Positions 34,215 through 43,812 of a stretch of DNA of 64,000 nt are shown piece after piece (positions within the stretch are counted from its first letter, which is position 1; each line of letters begins with the position of its first letter). The translations under genes and the position numbers were made by a program. A model generated the notes under the pieces. That model did no database searches. It worked only from the letters and a program-made list of their open reading frames with translations, and had not been told where the DNA came from. Source of the stretch: Nocardia pneumoniae NBRC 100136 (lineage in GTDB: Bacteria > Actinomycetota > Actinomycetes > Mycobacteriales > Mycobacteriaceae); NCBI RefSeq assembly GCF_000308755.1, contig NZ_BAGF01000008.1, positions 1 through 64,000 of the forward strand, in the 5' to 3' direction.

Positions 34215-34287
34215 GCATCCAATTCTGGCGTACTCCGGCGCTGGGCGTTCACTCGCGCTCCGTGGCGGCCCGTGCGGTCCGCGTCGC

Positions 34288-35061
34288 TCAGGCCGGAGTG
34301 AAGCGGACTTCGAACATGGTCGGCCAGTTCTTCCCCGTGATCAGGAATCGGTCGGTCCCCGGCAGTTGGGCGATGCCGTTGAGCGCGTCGGCCCCGGCCC
34401 GCGCGGTCGGTGGGAGCAAACCGGTGGTGTCGATGGACGCCACAACGCGGCCGGATTCCGGGTCGATGCGCAGGATGGTGTCGGTGGGCCAGTCGTTGGC
34501 GTAGACCGACCCGTCCGCGGCGCACTCGAGCTCGTTGAGGCGCGCGTTGTTCCGGCTGGTCAGAGCGACCGATCCGGTCGCGGCGAAGGTGACCGGATCA
34601 CGGAAGGTGAGCCGGTCGCTGCCGTCGCTCATCACCAGCCGCCCATTCCTGGCGCACAGGCCCCAGCCCTCGCCGTCGTAGCGCGCCCGGCCGCGTTCGG
34701 CGAGCGTGGCCGGGTCCCTGGCGATGGCCACGCCGTCATGCCAGGTGAGCTGCCAGAGGGTGCCCCCGGCGAGGGTGATGCCCTCCCCGAAGTAGGGCGC
34801 GGGCAATTCGGCCCTGGCCAGCTCCTCGCCGGTCGACAGCCGCGACGCGCGCACGCTCGACGCTCCGGCCAGGCCGGTGCCTTCGTAGAGGATGTCGCCG
34901 TCGACCTCGAGTCCCTGGGTGAACGCCTGCCGATCGTGTGGTCTGGTGCCGACTACCTCGATGTTCATCCTGGGTGGCGGGTCATCGGCGGCACCGCATC
35001 CACCCGCGACGAGCAGACCGACCAGCACACTGACGGCCAACCGACGCCGATTGCGCTCCAT
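34288..35061 (-). CDS. Glutaminyl-peptide cyclotransferase, lipoprotein
   Basis: 257 residues: lipoprotein signal with LVAGGC, then the glutamine cyclotransferase beta-propeller: RPHDRQAFTQGLEVDGDILY, EGTGLAGASSVR, LWQLTWHDG, GEGWGLCARNGRLVMSDGSD, LNELECAADGSVYANDWPTD. It would form N-terminal pyroglutamate on exported proteins. TACATT ends 7 nt before ATG 35061 (leaderless). Only 17 bp separate it from the divergent DUF3027 gene. Confidence 0.93.
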   Translation of the reverse strand: MERNRRRLAVSVLVGLLVAGGCGAADDPPPRMNIEVVGTRPHDRQAFTQGLEVDGDILYEGTGLAGASSVRASRLSTGEELARAELPAPYFGEGITLAGGTLWQLTWHDGVAIARDPATLAERGRARYDGEGWGLCARNGRLVMSDGSDRLTFRDPVTFAATGSVALTSRNNARLNELECAADGSVYANDWPTDTILRIDPESGRVVASIDTTGLLPPTARAGADALNGIAQLPGTDRFLITGKNWPTMFEVRFTPA

Positions 35062-35078
35062 ACGGCAAAATGTAGGCC

Positions 35079-36878
35079 GTGAGCGCAGTTTCTGTTTCGG
35101 AGTCCGGCGTGCGGCCGATTCTGGCTGATGCCGTGGACCTGGCCCGCCGTGCGCTCCTGGAGTTGGAACCGGTGGCGGTCGGGGCGTACCTGGGGGTGAT
35201 CGCCGAGGACGAGAGCTCGGCGACGCACCGGTTCGAGGCCACGCTGCCCGGCTATCGCGGCTGGCAGTGGGCGGTCGTGGTGGCCGCCCCGCCGGATGCC
35301 GATTACGCGACGGTCAGCGAGTCGGCGCTGTTGCCGGGGCCCGACGCCTTGGTCGCGCCCGAATTCGTGCCGTGGGAGCAGCGGATTCGTCCCGGCGACC
35401 TCGCGCCGGGGGATCTGCTCGCCCCGCCCGCCGACGATCCGCGCCTGGTGCCCGGTTATGTCGCGACCGGCGATCCGGTGGTCGACGAAGTGGCCTACGA
35501 GGTCGGTCTCGGCCGCACCAAGGTGATGAGCAGGGAAGGCCGCGAAGAGGCCGCCGAGCGCTGGTACGCGGAATACGGCCCCGATTCCGAGATGGCCAAG
35601 GCCGCGCCCGGCACCTGCGGGACCTGCGGGTTCTATCTGCCGCTGGCCGGATCGCTGCGCGCCGCGTTCGGCGTGTGCGGCAACGCCATGGGCGCTGACG
35701 GGCACGTGGTCCACGTCGCCTACGGCTGCGGCGCCCACTCCGACACCGAGGTGCCAAGCGGCAGCGGTTCCCCGCTGTACGAGGCGTACGACGACGCGGC
35801 GATCGAGATGATCTCGCTGGAGCCGGAGCGCGCCGAGTCCGCGTCACGCGTCGCCGAGCAGGATTCCACCGAGCCCGCGGCAGAAGCGGGCGAGCATCCC
35901 GCGGTCGAGGCTGCGAGCGATGGGTCCGGCGCTGTCGCCGAGCAGGCCGAAGAGGTCTCCGAGGGTGTCTCCGGCGTCGAAGGTGACGCCGCGACCGATG
36001 CCGTCGCCGAGACCGTGGCTGCCGACGTATCCGCACCGGAGGTCCTCGCCGACACGGTGACCACCCCGAGCGAAGCCGACGAAAGCGGCGCCGCAGTGGT
36101 TGCCGAATTACCCGAGGAACACAGTGCCGAAGCTGCCGCCGAACCGACGGCCGTCGACGGTCCCGCCAGCGCGGGGGATCACACTGCCGTGCCCGGTGAG
36201 TCCGCCGACGACGAGTCGGGCGCGGTGCCGATCGACACCGACAGTGCGGAGGAGACCGCCGAGCAGAAGCCCGGCGCGACCGACTCGTCCCGTCCCGCTG
36301 TGGATGACGAAAGCGACCCGGCATCGGTAGATCCGCTCACCACCAGCTCCGCCAGCACGCAGGGCATCATTGGCTCGACGGGTGACGCACACGAATCCTC
36401 CGTGGCTGCGTCGCAGATTCTGGTCGAGTCCTCCGCCACTGAGTGGCCGACGACGGTGTCGGACTCCACGGAGTCCAACACGACGGGTTCGAACGACGCC
36501 GTCTCGAGCGCGACGGAGTCGGGCGCAACCGAGGGGCAGAGCGTCAGCGTTGCAGCAGACGATGTGATCGAGCCGGGATCGGTAGACACACAGCTGGGCC
36601 TCATCGAGCAGCAGGCGACCGAGACCGAGTCGACTCGGTCGGATTCCACCGGGCACGAGGTGGCCGAATCGGGCCCGGCCGAGGCAGTCGAATCCCATGG
36701 TGAAGGCGTCTCGACCGCGCGCGATGGCGAGCTGGAGTCCGCGGAGGCGCGGTCGGCTCTGATCGAGGGATCGGAGCCCGAGACTCCGGCCGCCGAGCCG
36801 ACCGGAATCGAACAGGCTGATGCGCGGGCCGGTGCGGCCGAGGCACGGCCGGAGTTCCCGCCATCGCCGCGGAGCTGA
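35079..36878 (+). CDS. DUF3027 protein with ~330-residue acidic low-complexity tail
   Basis: 599 residues. The N-terminal ~265 residues are DUF3027 (Rv0877 type): YRGWQWAVVVAAPPDADYAT, VPWEQRIRPGDLAPGDLL, GLGRTKVMSREGREEAAERW and a cysteine set CGTCGF, VCGN, YGCGAHS likely to bind zinc. The remainder is Ser/Thr/Glu/Val-rich repetitive sequence without a fold, giving a protein more than twice the family length. Function unknown. Its stop overlaps or abuts the presumed start of the GHKL gene that follows. Confidence 0.88.
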   Translation: MSAVSVSESGVRPILADAVDLARRALLELEPVAVGAYLGVIAEDESSATHRFEATLPGYRGWQWAVVVAAPPDADYATVSESALLPGPDALVAPEFVPWEQRIRPGDLAPGDLLAPPADDPRLVPGYVATGDPVVDEVAYEVGLGRTKVMSREGREEAAERWYAEYGPDSEMAKAAPGTCGTCGFYLPLAGSLRAAFGVCGNAMGADGHVVHVAYGCGAHSDTEVPSGSGSPLYEAYDDAAIEMISLEPERAESASRVAEQDSTEPAAEAGEHPAVEAASDGSGAVAEQAEEVSEGVSGVEGDAATDAVAETVAADVSAPEVLADTVTTPSEADESGAAVVAELPEEHSAEAAAEPTAVDGPASAGDHTAVPGESADDESGAVPIDTDSAEETAEQKPGATDSSRPAVDDESDPASVDPLTTSSASTQGIIGSTGDAHESSVAASQILVESSATEWPTTVSDSTESNTTGSNDAVSSATESGATEGQSVSVAADDVIEPGSVDTQLGLIEQQATETESTRSDSTGHEVAESGPAEAVESHGEGVSTARDGELESAEARSALIEGSEPETPAAEPTGIEQADARAGAAEARPEFPPSPRS

Positions 36879-36922
36879 CCAAGGCCGCCGATCCGTTCGG
36901 CACTTGGGCGCTGCGCGCGGCG

Positions 36923-39829
36923 GTGCTCGCCGCATGGCGCGATTCGCCGACACGGTTGCGTGAGGACGCCGCCACCGAGAACGACCTGGTGCGGGCGGGC
37001 TACCGAGACCGGCTGCTGACCGAGTTGGCGCAGAACGCGGCCGACGCCGCGGGGAAAGCGGGCGTCGCCGGTCGCCTGGTCGTGCGGCTCGACGGCCGGG
37101 ACCTGCATATCGGCAATACCGGTGCGCCGCTGGACGTTTCCGGTGTGCACGCGCTGACCGCACTGCGCGCGTCCGGGAAGGGCGAGACCGGCACGGTGGG
37201 CCGGTTCGGCGTCGGATTCACCGCGGTGCTCGCGGTGAGCGACGAGATCGAGGTGCGTTCGACCTCGGGATCGCTGCGGTTCTCCCGCACGCGAACCAAG
37301 GACGAGCTGCACCGGAACGAGATCCGGATACCCACCGCCGAAACGGGCGAATTCGCCCCTCCGGTGCTCCGGTTGGCTTGGCCGACCCAGACGCCACCTG
37401 CCGATGGCCTGGACACCGAAGTCGTGCTGCGCCTGCGTGCGGACGTGGACGCCGACGCGCTGCTGGCCGCGATGCACGCGGAAGCCGTCGACCTGCTGCT
37501 GGAACTGCCCGCCTTGCAGCGCATCCGCATCGGCGCGGACGAATTCGTCAGCAGCGCCGAGGACATGGGCGACGGCATGCGCGAGGTGTACGTCGACGGC
37601 CCCGGCAGCGAACAACGGACTTGGTGGCAGTACCGCACGCCCCGTGCCCGCTGGCTGCTGCCGGTGCGCGACGGCAAGCCGGTGGCCGCGGCCCCGGACG
37701 TGCTGCGGGCGCCGACCAGGTCCGATGAGGAACTGTCGCTGCCCGCGCTGCTCATCGCCGATATCGCGATGCAACCGGATCGCCGGAGATTGTTGCCCGG
37801 CGCACGCCTGGGCGAATTAGCCGAAGGCTACGCGGATTTCGCCCGGGCACTGCCGCCGCGCGACCGCCTGGTGCTCGTCCCCGCGCCCGGTTTCGCCCGC
37901 AGCGAGGCCGACGGCCTGCTCCGCGAAGCGCTGATCCGCGAATTGCAGACGCACCTTTGGCTGCCCGTCATCGCCAGCCACCGGCGTACCCCGCTGGAAG
38001 GACTCGACGGTGGGCTTCCCGCCACCGCCGACGAACCGCTTTCGGATGGCACTGCCCTGACCGCCACCGAGCAGCGCGACCTGTTCGGCGGCGGACCCGC
38101 CGATTCGGGTAGCGGACCGAGCCGCGCGCCCGGCACTGGACTGGGCGAGATGGCGGGAGCGCGGCAGGCTCGCTCACTGGACGTCGCGGTCCCCACCCGC
38201 GCATTCGTCTTCACCGGTCTGACCGCGGAGTTGGCCGCGCTGCTCGGAGAGGTGGTCGATCCGTTGGTGATCCCGGACCTCTCCGGGCGGGCGCAGGCCG
38301 AGGCCATGGGCGTGCTGGACGTGCACCGGATCGGATTGGCCCGTCTCGCGGAGCTGTCCAGCGGGTTGGAGCGGCCGCCGGCGTGGTGGCGGTCGTTCTA
38401 CGCGGCGTTGGAGCCGTTCGTGGTCGATCCTCTCGCGGCGGAAGAACTCGGCGCGCTGGCGGTGCCGCTGGCCGACGGCAGGCTGGTCACCGGTCCGCGC
38501 ACGGTGGTGCTGGACGACCATCTCCAGGTCGCGATCCCGGTGCACTGGGCACGGCTGGCGCATCCGGACGCGGCGCATCCGCTGCTGGCCCGGCTCGGTG
38601 CGCGGTCGGCCACCGCCGAGGAACTGCTGAGCGATCCGGCCTTGCGCGCCGACCTGGAGGATCACCCCGGCGACCCCGACACCGCCGACGCCGTCCTGCG
38701 TCTCGCCGCGCACGCCGACCCGGCCGCGTTGCCGCCCTGGCTCGGGCTGCTCGAACTGCCCGCCACCGAGGGCGAAGCGCTGCCCGCCGACGAACTGCTG
38801 CTACCCGGTGCGCCGCTGCGTGAGCTGCTGGTGCCGGACGCGCCGTTCGGGACGGTGGACCCCGAGCTGGTGGATCGTTACGGCGCGGACGCGCTGCGCG
38901 CGATCGGCGTGGGCTGGGATTTCAGTGTGATCGTCGAGGCCGACCCGACCGGACCGGACCACGATCTGGACGACGAGGAACGCTGGTGGTCCACGCTGCC
39001 GGACGATCCGCCGGAGCTGGCCGCGGTCCGCGACCTCGACCTGGTGGACGACGCCGCCTGGCCGGATGCGTTGCGGCAGTTGGCGGCCACACCGCGGACC
39101 CGCCGCCTGCTGGCCGACGCCGACGGTTACACCGCGTGGTGGCTGCGCAGATACGCGCGGATCGACGGCACCCCGATGGGGTTGTTCCGCCATCCCGCCG
39201 ACACCGAATTCGCCGGATTACTACCGGCTTTCGCCGTGCCGGACGTCGACCCGGACGCCTTCCGCGCCGTTCTCGCAAGCCCCGACGCGATCACCGACGA
39301 GCTCGCTGCCGCGCTGCTGGAAGCGCTCGCCGACCCGTCCGAAACGCCTGTGCCCGAGACCGTTTCGCGCGCGCACGCCCGTTTGTCCGCTGCCGTCGCC
39401 GCGAACCTGCTCGATCTCGGCAACCTCGACCCGCCCGATCGCGTGCGCGCGCTCTCCGGCGCCGTGGTCGACCCGGGCGACGCGTTCGTCCTCGACCAGC
39501 CGTGGTTCGGCCTGGCCGTGCCGCCGGACCGCGTGGTGGTCGGTGACGCCGAAAACGCCTCGGCCCTGGCGGCTTTGCTCGATCTGCCGCTGGTCTCGGA
39601 GGCCGTCACCGCCGAGGTGGTCGACGCAGGACGCCGGACGACCTGGGCGGTGGAGCCGCTGGGCGTCGTGCTGCGCCAGCTGTTCACCCTGCCCGCGCAG
39701 GACGGCGAACTGGTGCTGCACGAGGATCTCCTGGTGCGGTTGAGCGGCGCGATCGAATCCACGGTCGCGGTGCCCTGGTGGCGCGTCGGCTCGACCGTCC
39801 ACGTCCGGACGCCACGATTGCGCAGCTGA
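36923..39829 (+). CDS. GHKL (sacsin/HSP90-like) ATP-binding protein
   Basis: 968 residues. LLTELAQNAADAAGKAG is the N-box of an HSP90-type ATPase and GRFGVGFTAVLAVSD the G-box (motif GxGF), as in the actinobacterial sacsin N-terminal-like protein family; the long C-terminal part has no recognised domain. GTG 36923 is the first standard start, but the in-frame sequence upstream reads ADPFGTWALRAAV, which matches the conserved N-terminus of relatives. Translation probably begins at CTG 36875, overlapping the DUF3027 stop in a CTGA junction. The two proteins are therefore likely to be coupled. Function unknown. Confidence 0.88.
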   Translation: MLAAWRDSPTRLREDAATENDLVRAGYRDRLLTELAQNAADAAGKAGVAGRLVVRLDGRDLHIGNTGAPLDVSGVHALTALRASGKGETGTVGRFGVGFTAVLAVSDEIEVRSTSGSLRFSRTRTKDELHRNEIRIPTAETGEFAPPVLRLAWPTQTPPADGLDTEVVLRLRADVDADALLAAMHAEAVDLLLELPALQRIRIGADEFVSSAEDMGDGMREVYVDGPGSEQRTWWQYRTPRARWLLPVRDGKPVAAAPDVLRAPTRSDEELSLPALLIADIAMQPDRRRLLPGARLGELAEGYADFARALPPRDRLVLVPAPGFARSEADGLLREALIRELQTHLWLPVIASHRRTPLEGLDGGLPATADEPLSDGTALTATEQRDLFGGGPADSGSGPSRAPGTGLGEMAGARQARSLDVAVPTRAFVFTGLTAELAALLGEVVDPLVIPDLSGRAQAEAMGVLDVHRIGLARLAELSSGLERPPAWWRSFYAALEPFVVDPLAAEELGALAVPLADGRLVTGPRTVVLDDHLQVAIPVHWARLAHPDAAHPLLARLGARSATAEELLSDPALRADLEDHPGDPDTADAVLRLAAHADPAALPPWLGLLELPATEGEALPADELLLPGAPLRELLVPDAPFGTVDPELVDRYGADALRAIGVGWDFSVIVEADPTGPDHDLDDEERWWSTLPDDPPELAAVRDLDLVDDAAWPDALRQLAATPRTRRLLADADGYTAWWLRRYARIDGTPMGLFRHPADTEFAGLLPAFAVPDVDPDAFRAVLASPDAITDELAAALLEALADPSETPVPETVSRAHARLSAAVAANLLDLGNLDPPDRVRALSGAVVDPGDAFVLDQPWFGLAVPPDRVVVGDAENASALAALLDLPLVSEAVTAEVVDAGRRTTWAVEPLGVVLRQLFTLPAQDGELVLHEDLLVRLSGAIESTVAVPWWRVGSTVHVRTPRLRS

Positions 39830-39839
39830 GGCGCGCGGC

Positions 39840-40469
39840 CTACTGCTCGGCGTAGCTCGTGATCATCTCGCTGAGCAGATCGAGCTGCCCGCGGACGCTC
39901 TCGCTGTCGTTGTCCACCAGCCAGCGCAGCACGATACCGTCGATGACGTTGAGGGTGAACCGGCTCAGCGTCCGCACCGGGACCGACCACCGGGTCGACG
40001 TCGCGTCGCGTGCGTGCTCCAGGATGTCGGCGACGGTGGAGTCGTTGAAGTTGTACTGTTCGCGCGCGATCGCGAGTTTCGCCGGTGTCTGTTCGCCCTC
40101 GCGCAGCGCGTAAGTGGTCGTTTCGTAAGTGAGCAGCTGCCGTTCCGGAGTAGCTTCAATGTTCAACCACATCAGTTCCAGTCCGGCGCGCACCAATTTT
40201 TGAAGGGCTTCTTTTCCACTTTCGACTTCTTGCCAAACCGCTTCGTTCGCGTCGACCGAATCGCGCAATTCCATCGACAACGCTTTGACCAGCTCGGTCA
40301 TCAGCGCGTCCTTGTTTTCGAAACAGTAATGCACCACACCGAGCGAGACGCCGGCCGCCTGAGCGACATCGCGCGTGGTCACGCCTGCAACGCCCTTTTT
40401 TTCGGCAAGGCCGATCGCGGCCTCGATAAGGTGGGCCCGTCGTTCTTCGACGCTCAATCGGGAGGACAC
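39840..40469 (-). CDS. TetR-family regulator (ceramidase neighbour)
   Basis: 209 residues. HTH: RRAHLIEAAIGLAEKKGVAG, VTTRDVAQAAGVSLGVVHYC, FENKDALMTELVKAL; C-terminal domain of a TetR_C group with MWLNIEATPERQLLTYE. It has a lower GC content in the central part. Divergent from the ceramidase gene, which it probably controls. Confidence 0.9.
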   Translation of the reverse strand: MSSRLSVEERRAHLIEAAIGLAEKKGVAGVTTRDVAQAAGVSLGVVHYCFENKDALMTELVKALSMELRDSVDANEAVWQEVESGKEALQKLVRAGLELMWLNIEATPERQLLTYETTTYALREGEQTPAKLAIAREQYNFNDSTVADILEHARDATSTRWSVPVRTLSRFTLNVIDGIVLRWLVDNDSESVRGQLDLLSEMITSYAEQ

Positions 40470-40582
40470 CCAAGGGAGTTAAGCGCGCACCGCGCGTGCA
40501 GTCAATTCGCGGGCCGAAAAATTTGGACTGGACGAGTGACCAGTTGTGTGGTTCGCTGCCATCGGACGGAAGGGAGACGGGT

Positions 40583-42631
40583 ATGCCGGTGTCGCGCAGA
40601 ACTGTTGTCGCCGCGGCGGCGGTCGGTTCCGCTACGCTCGCGGCCGCGATGCCGGGGATCAGTGGCGCTCCGGCGGGCGCCGCGCCGGATTCCGGCGGTT
40701 ACGAGATCGGCGTCGGGCTCTCCGACATCACCGGACCGGCCGCCGAATGCGGGATGATGGGTTACTCCCAGGTGGAGCAGCAGACCGCTGGCATTCACCT
40801 GCGTCCGCGGGCCAGGGCGTTCATCATCGGCAGCGCCGGGCGGCGGATCGTCTTCGTGGTCGCCGAGAACGGCATGATCTTCCAGTCCGTGCACCGGGGC
40901 GTGCTGACCGAATTGTCCCGGCGCTTCGGTGATCTGTACACCGAGCAGAACGTCCTGCTCACCTCCACGCATTCGCACGCGACCTGCGGCGGCTCCAGCA
41001 ACGACTACGCCTACAACCTGTCCATCCTCGGCTTTCAACAGCAGGTGTACGACGCCGAGGTGAACGGGATCGTCGAGGCGATCGCCGCCGCGCACGCCGA
41101 CCTCGGCCCCGGCTCGCTCGCGCTCGGCCGCGGTGAGCTGCACGACGCGAGCGTGAATCGCTCCCGGGTGGCCTGGGAACTCAATCCGCCCGAGGACAGG
41201 CGACACTTCCCCGATGCCATCGATCCGGCGGTGACCGCCCTCGCCCTGCGCAAGGGAGGGGCGACGGTCGCGACGATCACCTGGTTCGCCACCCACAACA
41301 CCTCGATGACCAACGCCAACCGCCTGATCAGCTCGGACAACAAGGGTTACGCCGCCTTCTCCTACGAGCACATCGAGCACGGCGTGCGCTACCTGGACGG
41401 CAAGCCGTCGTTCGTCGCCGCCTTCGCGCAGACCAACGCGGGCGACATGTCACCGAATCTGAACCTGCGGCCGGGGTCCGGACCCACCGAGGACGAGTTC
41501 GAGAACACCCGCATCCTCGGCGAACGGCAGTACCTGGCCTCGAAAGAGGCGGTGGCGCAGGCACGCTCGATCGCGGGACCGGTCGACGCGATGCTCTGCT
41601 ACATCGACCTGGCCGACATCGCCGTGGGCGGTCGCTTCACACCCGACGGCCAACCGCGCCGCACCGCACCGGCCGCGGCGGGCGTTTCGCTCATCGCGGG
41701 CAGTGTCGAGGACGGCCCAGGTCTGCCCGGCGGACCCGTGCCGGAGGGCGTGCGCAACCCGTTCCTCGAGTCGCTCGGTGATCCCGGCCAGGCGGCACCG
41801 GCCTGGTTGGCGGATGCGCAGGCGCCCAAGGTGATCGCCGCGCCGCTCGGCCTGCTGCCTCCGGTCGCCTGGGTGCCGAATGTATTGCCGATTCAGCTCG
41901 TTCGCATCGGTGAGCTCTATTTGGCCGCGGCGGGAGGCGAATTCACGATCACCGCGGGGCTGCGGATCCGCCGTGCCGTCGCGCAGGCGCTGAACGTTCG
42001 GCTGGAGCAGGTGCTGATGCAGGGCTACGCGAACGCCTATCACGAATACGTCACGACGCCCGAGGAATACGACGCACAGCAGTACGAGGGCGCCTCGACA
42101 CTGTTCGGCCGCTACACGCTGTGCGCCTATCAGCAGGAATTCACTCGTCTGGCTACCGCATTCGCCGGTCGCCGGCAGGTGGCCCGTGGCCCGGCACCGC
42201 GCGACGTTTCGCATCTCCAGCCGAATTTCCAACCGGGCGCCGGACCGGATGTCGCCGCGCCGGGCCGTGGTTTCGGCGAGGTGCTCGTGCAGCCCGACCC
42301 GTTCTACGGACGTGGCGGCCGAGTTCTGGCCGAATTCGTCTCGGCGCATCCGAAACACGACAATCGCCGCAACGGCACGTTCCTGGAAGTGCAGCGCAGG
42401 AACGCCTCCGGCGAGTGGGTGCGGGTGGCCAACGAGGGCGAGTGGGCGGTGAAGTTCTTCTGGAGCAAGCACGGCACGGCGACGTCGGTGGCCCGGTTCA
42501 CCTGGAACATTCCATTCGACGCCGCGCCGGGTCGCTACCGTTTCCAGCACTACGCGACTCGTCTCGGTGTCGACGGCGCGCTGTACCCGTTCACCGGGAT
42601 CACCGACGAATTCGAGGTCGGCGGGCCGTGA
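40583..42631 (+). CDS. Tat-exported neutral ceramidase
   Basis: 682 residues of the neutral/alkaline non-lysosomal ceramidase family, which hydrolyses ceramide to sphingosine and fatty acid. Signal MPVSRRTVVAAAAVGSATL has a twin-arginine motif. Visible features: VGLSDITGPAAECGMMGYSQ, STHSHATCGG and FATHNTSM (zinc histidines), NAGDMSPNL with Ser290 (catalytic NxGDxSPN), and the C-terminal Ig-like domain ending TGITDEFEVGGP. ATG 40583 has AAGGGAGA 5-6 nt upstream; the frame is open to 40496. Such ceramidases are known in Pseudomonas and mycobacteria and act on host or environmental sphingolipids. Confidence 0.95.
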   Translation: MPVSRRTVVAAAAVGSATLAAAMPGISGAPAGAAPDSGGYEIGVGLSDITGPAAECGMMGYSQVEQQTAGIHLRPRARAFIIGSAGRRIVFVVAENGMIFQSVHRGVLTELSRRFGDLYTEQNVLLTSTHSHATCGGSSNDYAYNLSILGFQQQVYDAEVNGIVEAIAAAHADLGPGSLALGRGELHDASVNRSRVAWELNPPEDRRHFPDAIDPAVTALALRKGGATVATITWFATHNTSMTNANRLISSDNKGYAAFSYEHIEHGVRYLDGKPSFVAAFAQTNAGDMSPNLNLRPGSGPTEDEFENTRILGERQYLASKEAVAQARSIAGPVDAMLCYIDLADIAVGGRFTPDGQPRRTAPAAAGVSLIAGSVEDGPGLPGGPVPEGVRNPFLESLGDPGQAAPAWLADAQAPKVIAAPLGLLPPVAWVPNVLPIQLVRIGELYLAAAGGEFTITAGLRIRRAVAQALNVRLEQVLMQGYANAYHEYVTTPEEYDAQQYEGASTLFGRYTLCAYQQEFTRLATAFAGRRQVARGPAPRDVSHLQPNFQPGAGPDVAAPGRGFGEVLVQPDPFYGRGGRVLAEFVSAHPKHDNRRNGTFLEVQRRNASGEWVRVANEGEWAVKFFWSKHGTATSVARFTWNIPFDAAPGRYRFQHYATRLGVDGALYPFTGITDEFEVGGP

Positions 42632-42640
42632 CGCGGCCGA

Positions 42641-42880
42641 CTACAGACCGGTCTGCGCGCCCTTGTCGCCGCGTCGCGCCCCGCGGCGCTGGATCAGGTA
42701 GATGACGAGGCCGATCACGCCGACCACGAGCCCCATCAGACAGACCGGGCGTGCCGCCTCCCACCGGTCGCCGCTCGCCCACACCACCACGGTGGCGAGC
42801 AACCACAGCGCGCTGCCGACCGCCAGCACGGGGCGCGGATCGGTCAGCCGCGGTGGAAGTTGCGGGACATTCTGCGTCAC
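42641..42880 (-). CDS. DUF2530 membrane protein
   Basis: 79 residues with two membrane segments (VLAVGSALWLLATVVVWASG and CLMGLVVGVIGLVIYLI) and the LPPRLTDPRPVLAVG start of DUF2530 (Rv0879c position). Unknown function. TAGGCT ends 6 nt before GTG 42880 (leaderless). Confidence 0.88.
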   Translation of the reverse strand: MTQNVPQLPPRLTDPRPVLAVGSALWLLATVVVWASGDRWEAARPVCLMGLVVGVIGLVIYLIQRRGARRGDKGAQTGL

Positions 42881-43021
42881 GCGCCCAGCCTAATGGGCGT
42901 AGTCGGGCCGTGGTCGCGCACCGCGCGGAGCCGGAAGCCGAGGCAGCCGAGCGGCGGCGAGGTGGCCTCCAGCGGCGAGAACCGGCCGCGCCGTGCGGCG
43001 GTCGGCGTATCGTTTGCCACT

Positions 43022-43459
43022 GTGACCACGCCATCGGATCTTCGAGCCCTCGCTGGTGAGCTCTCGCTGGCGGTCGTTCGGCTGACGCGGCACCTGCGCG
43101 GACGTCGTACCGACTCGCAGATCTCGCTGACTCAGCTGTCCGCGCTCGCGACGCTCGCGCGGGAGGGTGCGATGACACCGGGAGCGCTGGCGGCGAAGGA
43201 GCGCGTCCAGCCGCCGTCGATGACCCGCGTGATCGCGTCGCTCACCGATCTCGACCTGGTGGAGCGCAATCCGCATCCGACCGATGGCCGTCAGATCATC
43301 GTCTCGTTGTCTCCGGCGGGGCGTGCGCTCATCGCCGACGAGACCAGCGCCCGCGAGGCGTGGATGACCGAACAGCTGTCCACGCTCACCGAAGACCAGC
43401 TCGTCGTGCTCAGCCGCGCCGTGGCGATCATGAAGCAGATCGTCGCGGAATCGGAATAG
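43022..43459 (+). CDS. MarR-family regulator
   Basis: 145 residues. Winged-helix with TQLSALATLAREGAMTPGAL, RVQPPSMTRVIASLTDLDLV and ERNPHPTDGRQIIVSLSPAG, the MarR pattern (Rv0880 position). TATCGT (43008-43013) ends 8 nt before GTG 43022 (leaderless). The palindrome AGTTA-N9-TAACT at 43813 is a possible target. Confidence 0.9.
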   Translation: MTTPSDLRALAGELSLAVVRLTRHLRGRRTDSQISLTQLSALATLAREGAMTPGALAAKERVQPPSMTRVIASLTDLDLVERNPHPTDGRQIIVSLSPAGRALIADETSAREAWMTEQLSTLTEDQLVVLSRAVAIMKQIVAESE

Positions 43460-43507
43460 CGGTCACGGGCGCTACGAGATTCGTATGACCGTCGCCGCGA
43501 CGTCGGG

Positions 43508-43747
43508 TCAGTGTCCGGTGCGAATGAGCCGCACGCTGGTCTTGGCGCCCCACCACAGCAGCCCGGCCGCGCTCGCCAGGAAGAGGACGAAGGCCGGATA
43601 GACCAGCACGCCGTAGTCGTCGGACCACCTCGGCAGGTGGGTGAACTGGGTGCCCGCGGCGACGAGCAACAGCAGCCCGAGCACCGCCGCGATCGGCGCG
43701 AGGGGCGCGGTGTCCTGGTCGGCCGGTGGAGCTGGGCGGTCGGTCAT
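43508..43747 (-). CDS. Small two-helix membrane protein
   Basis: 79 residues: short acidic/Pro-rich start (MTDRPAPPADQDTAPLAPI), membrane segments AAVLGLLLLVAAGTQF and VLVYPAFVLFLASAAGLLWW. No family recognised. ATG 43747 has AGGAGGG 7-13 nt upstream. Upstream are a palindrome and a CRP-like site. Confidence 0.75.
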   Translation of the reverse strand: MTDRPAPPADQDTAPLAPIAAVLGLLLLVAAGTQFTHLPRWSDDYGVLVYPAFVLFLASAAGLLWWGAKTSVRLIRTGH

Positions 43748-43812
43748 GGTGGAGCCCTCCTGGTGAGGTCGGCTCGGCGCCGCATCGAGGCGCGGTGGCA
43801 CACTGGCGAGTC

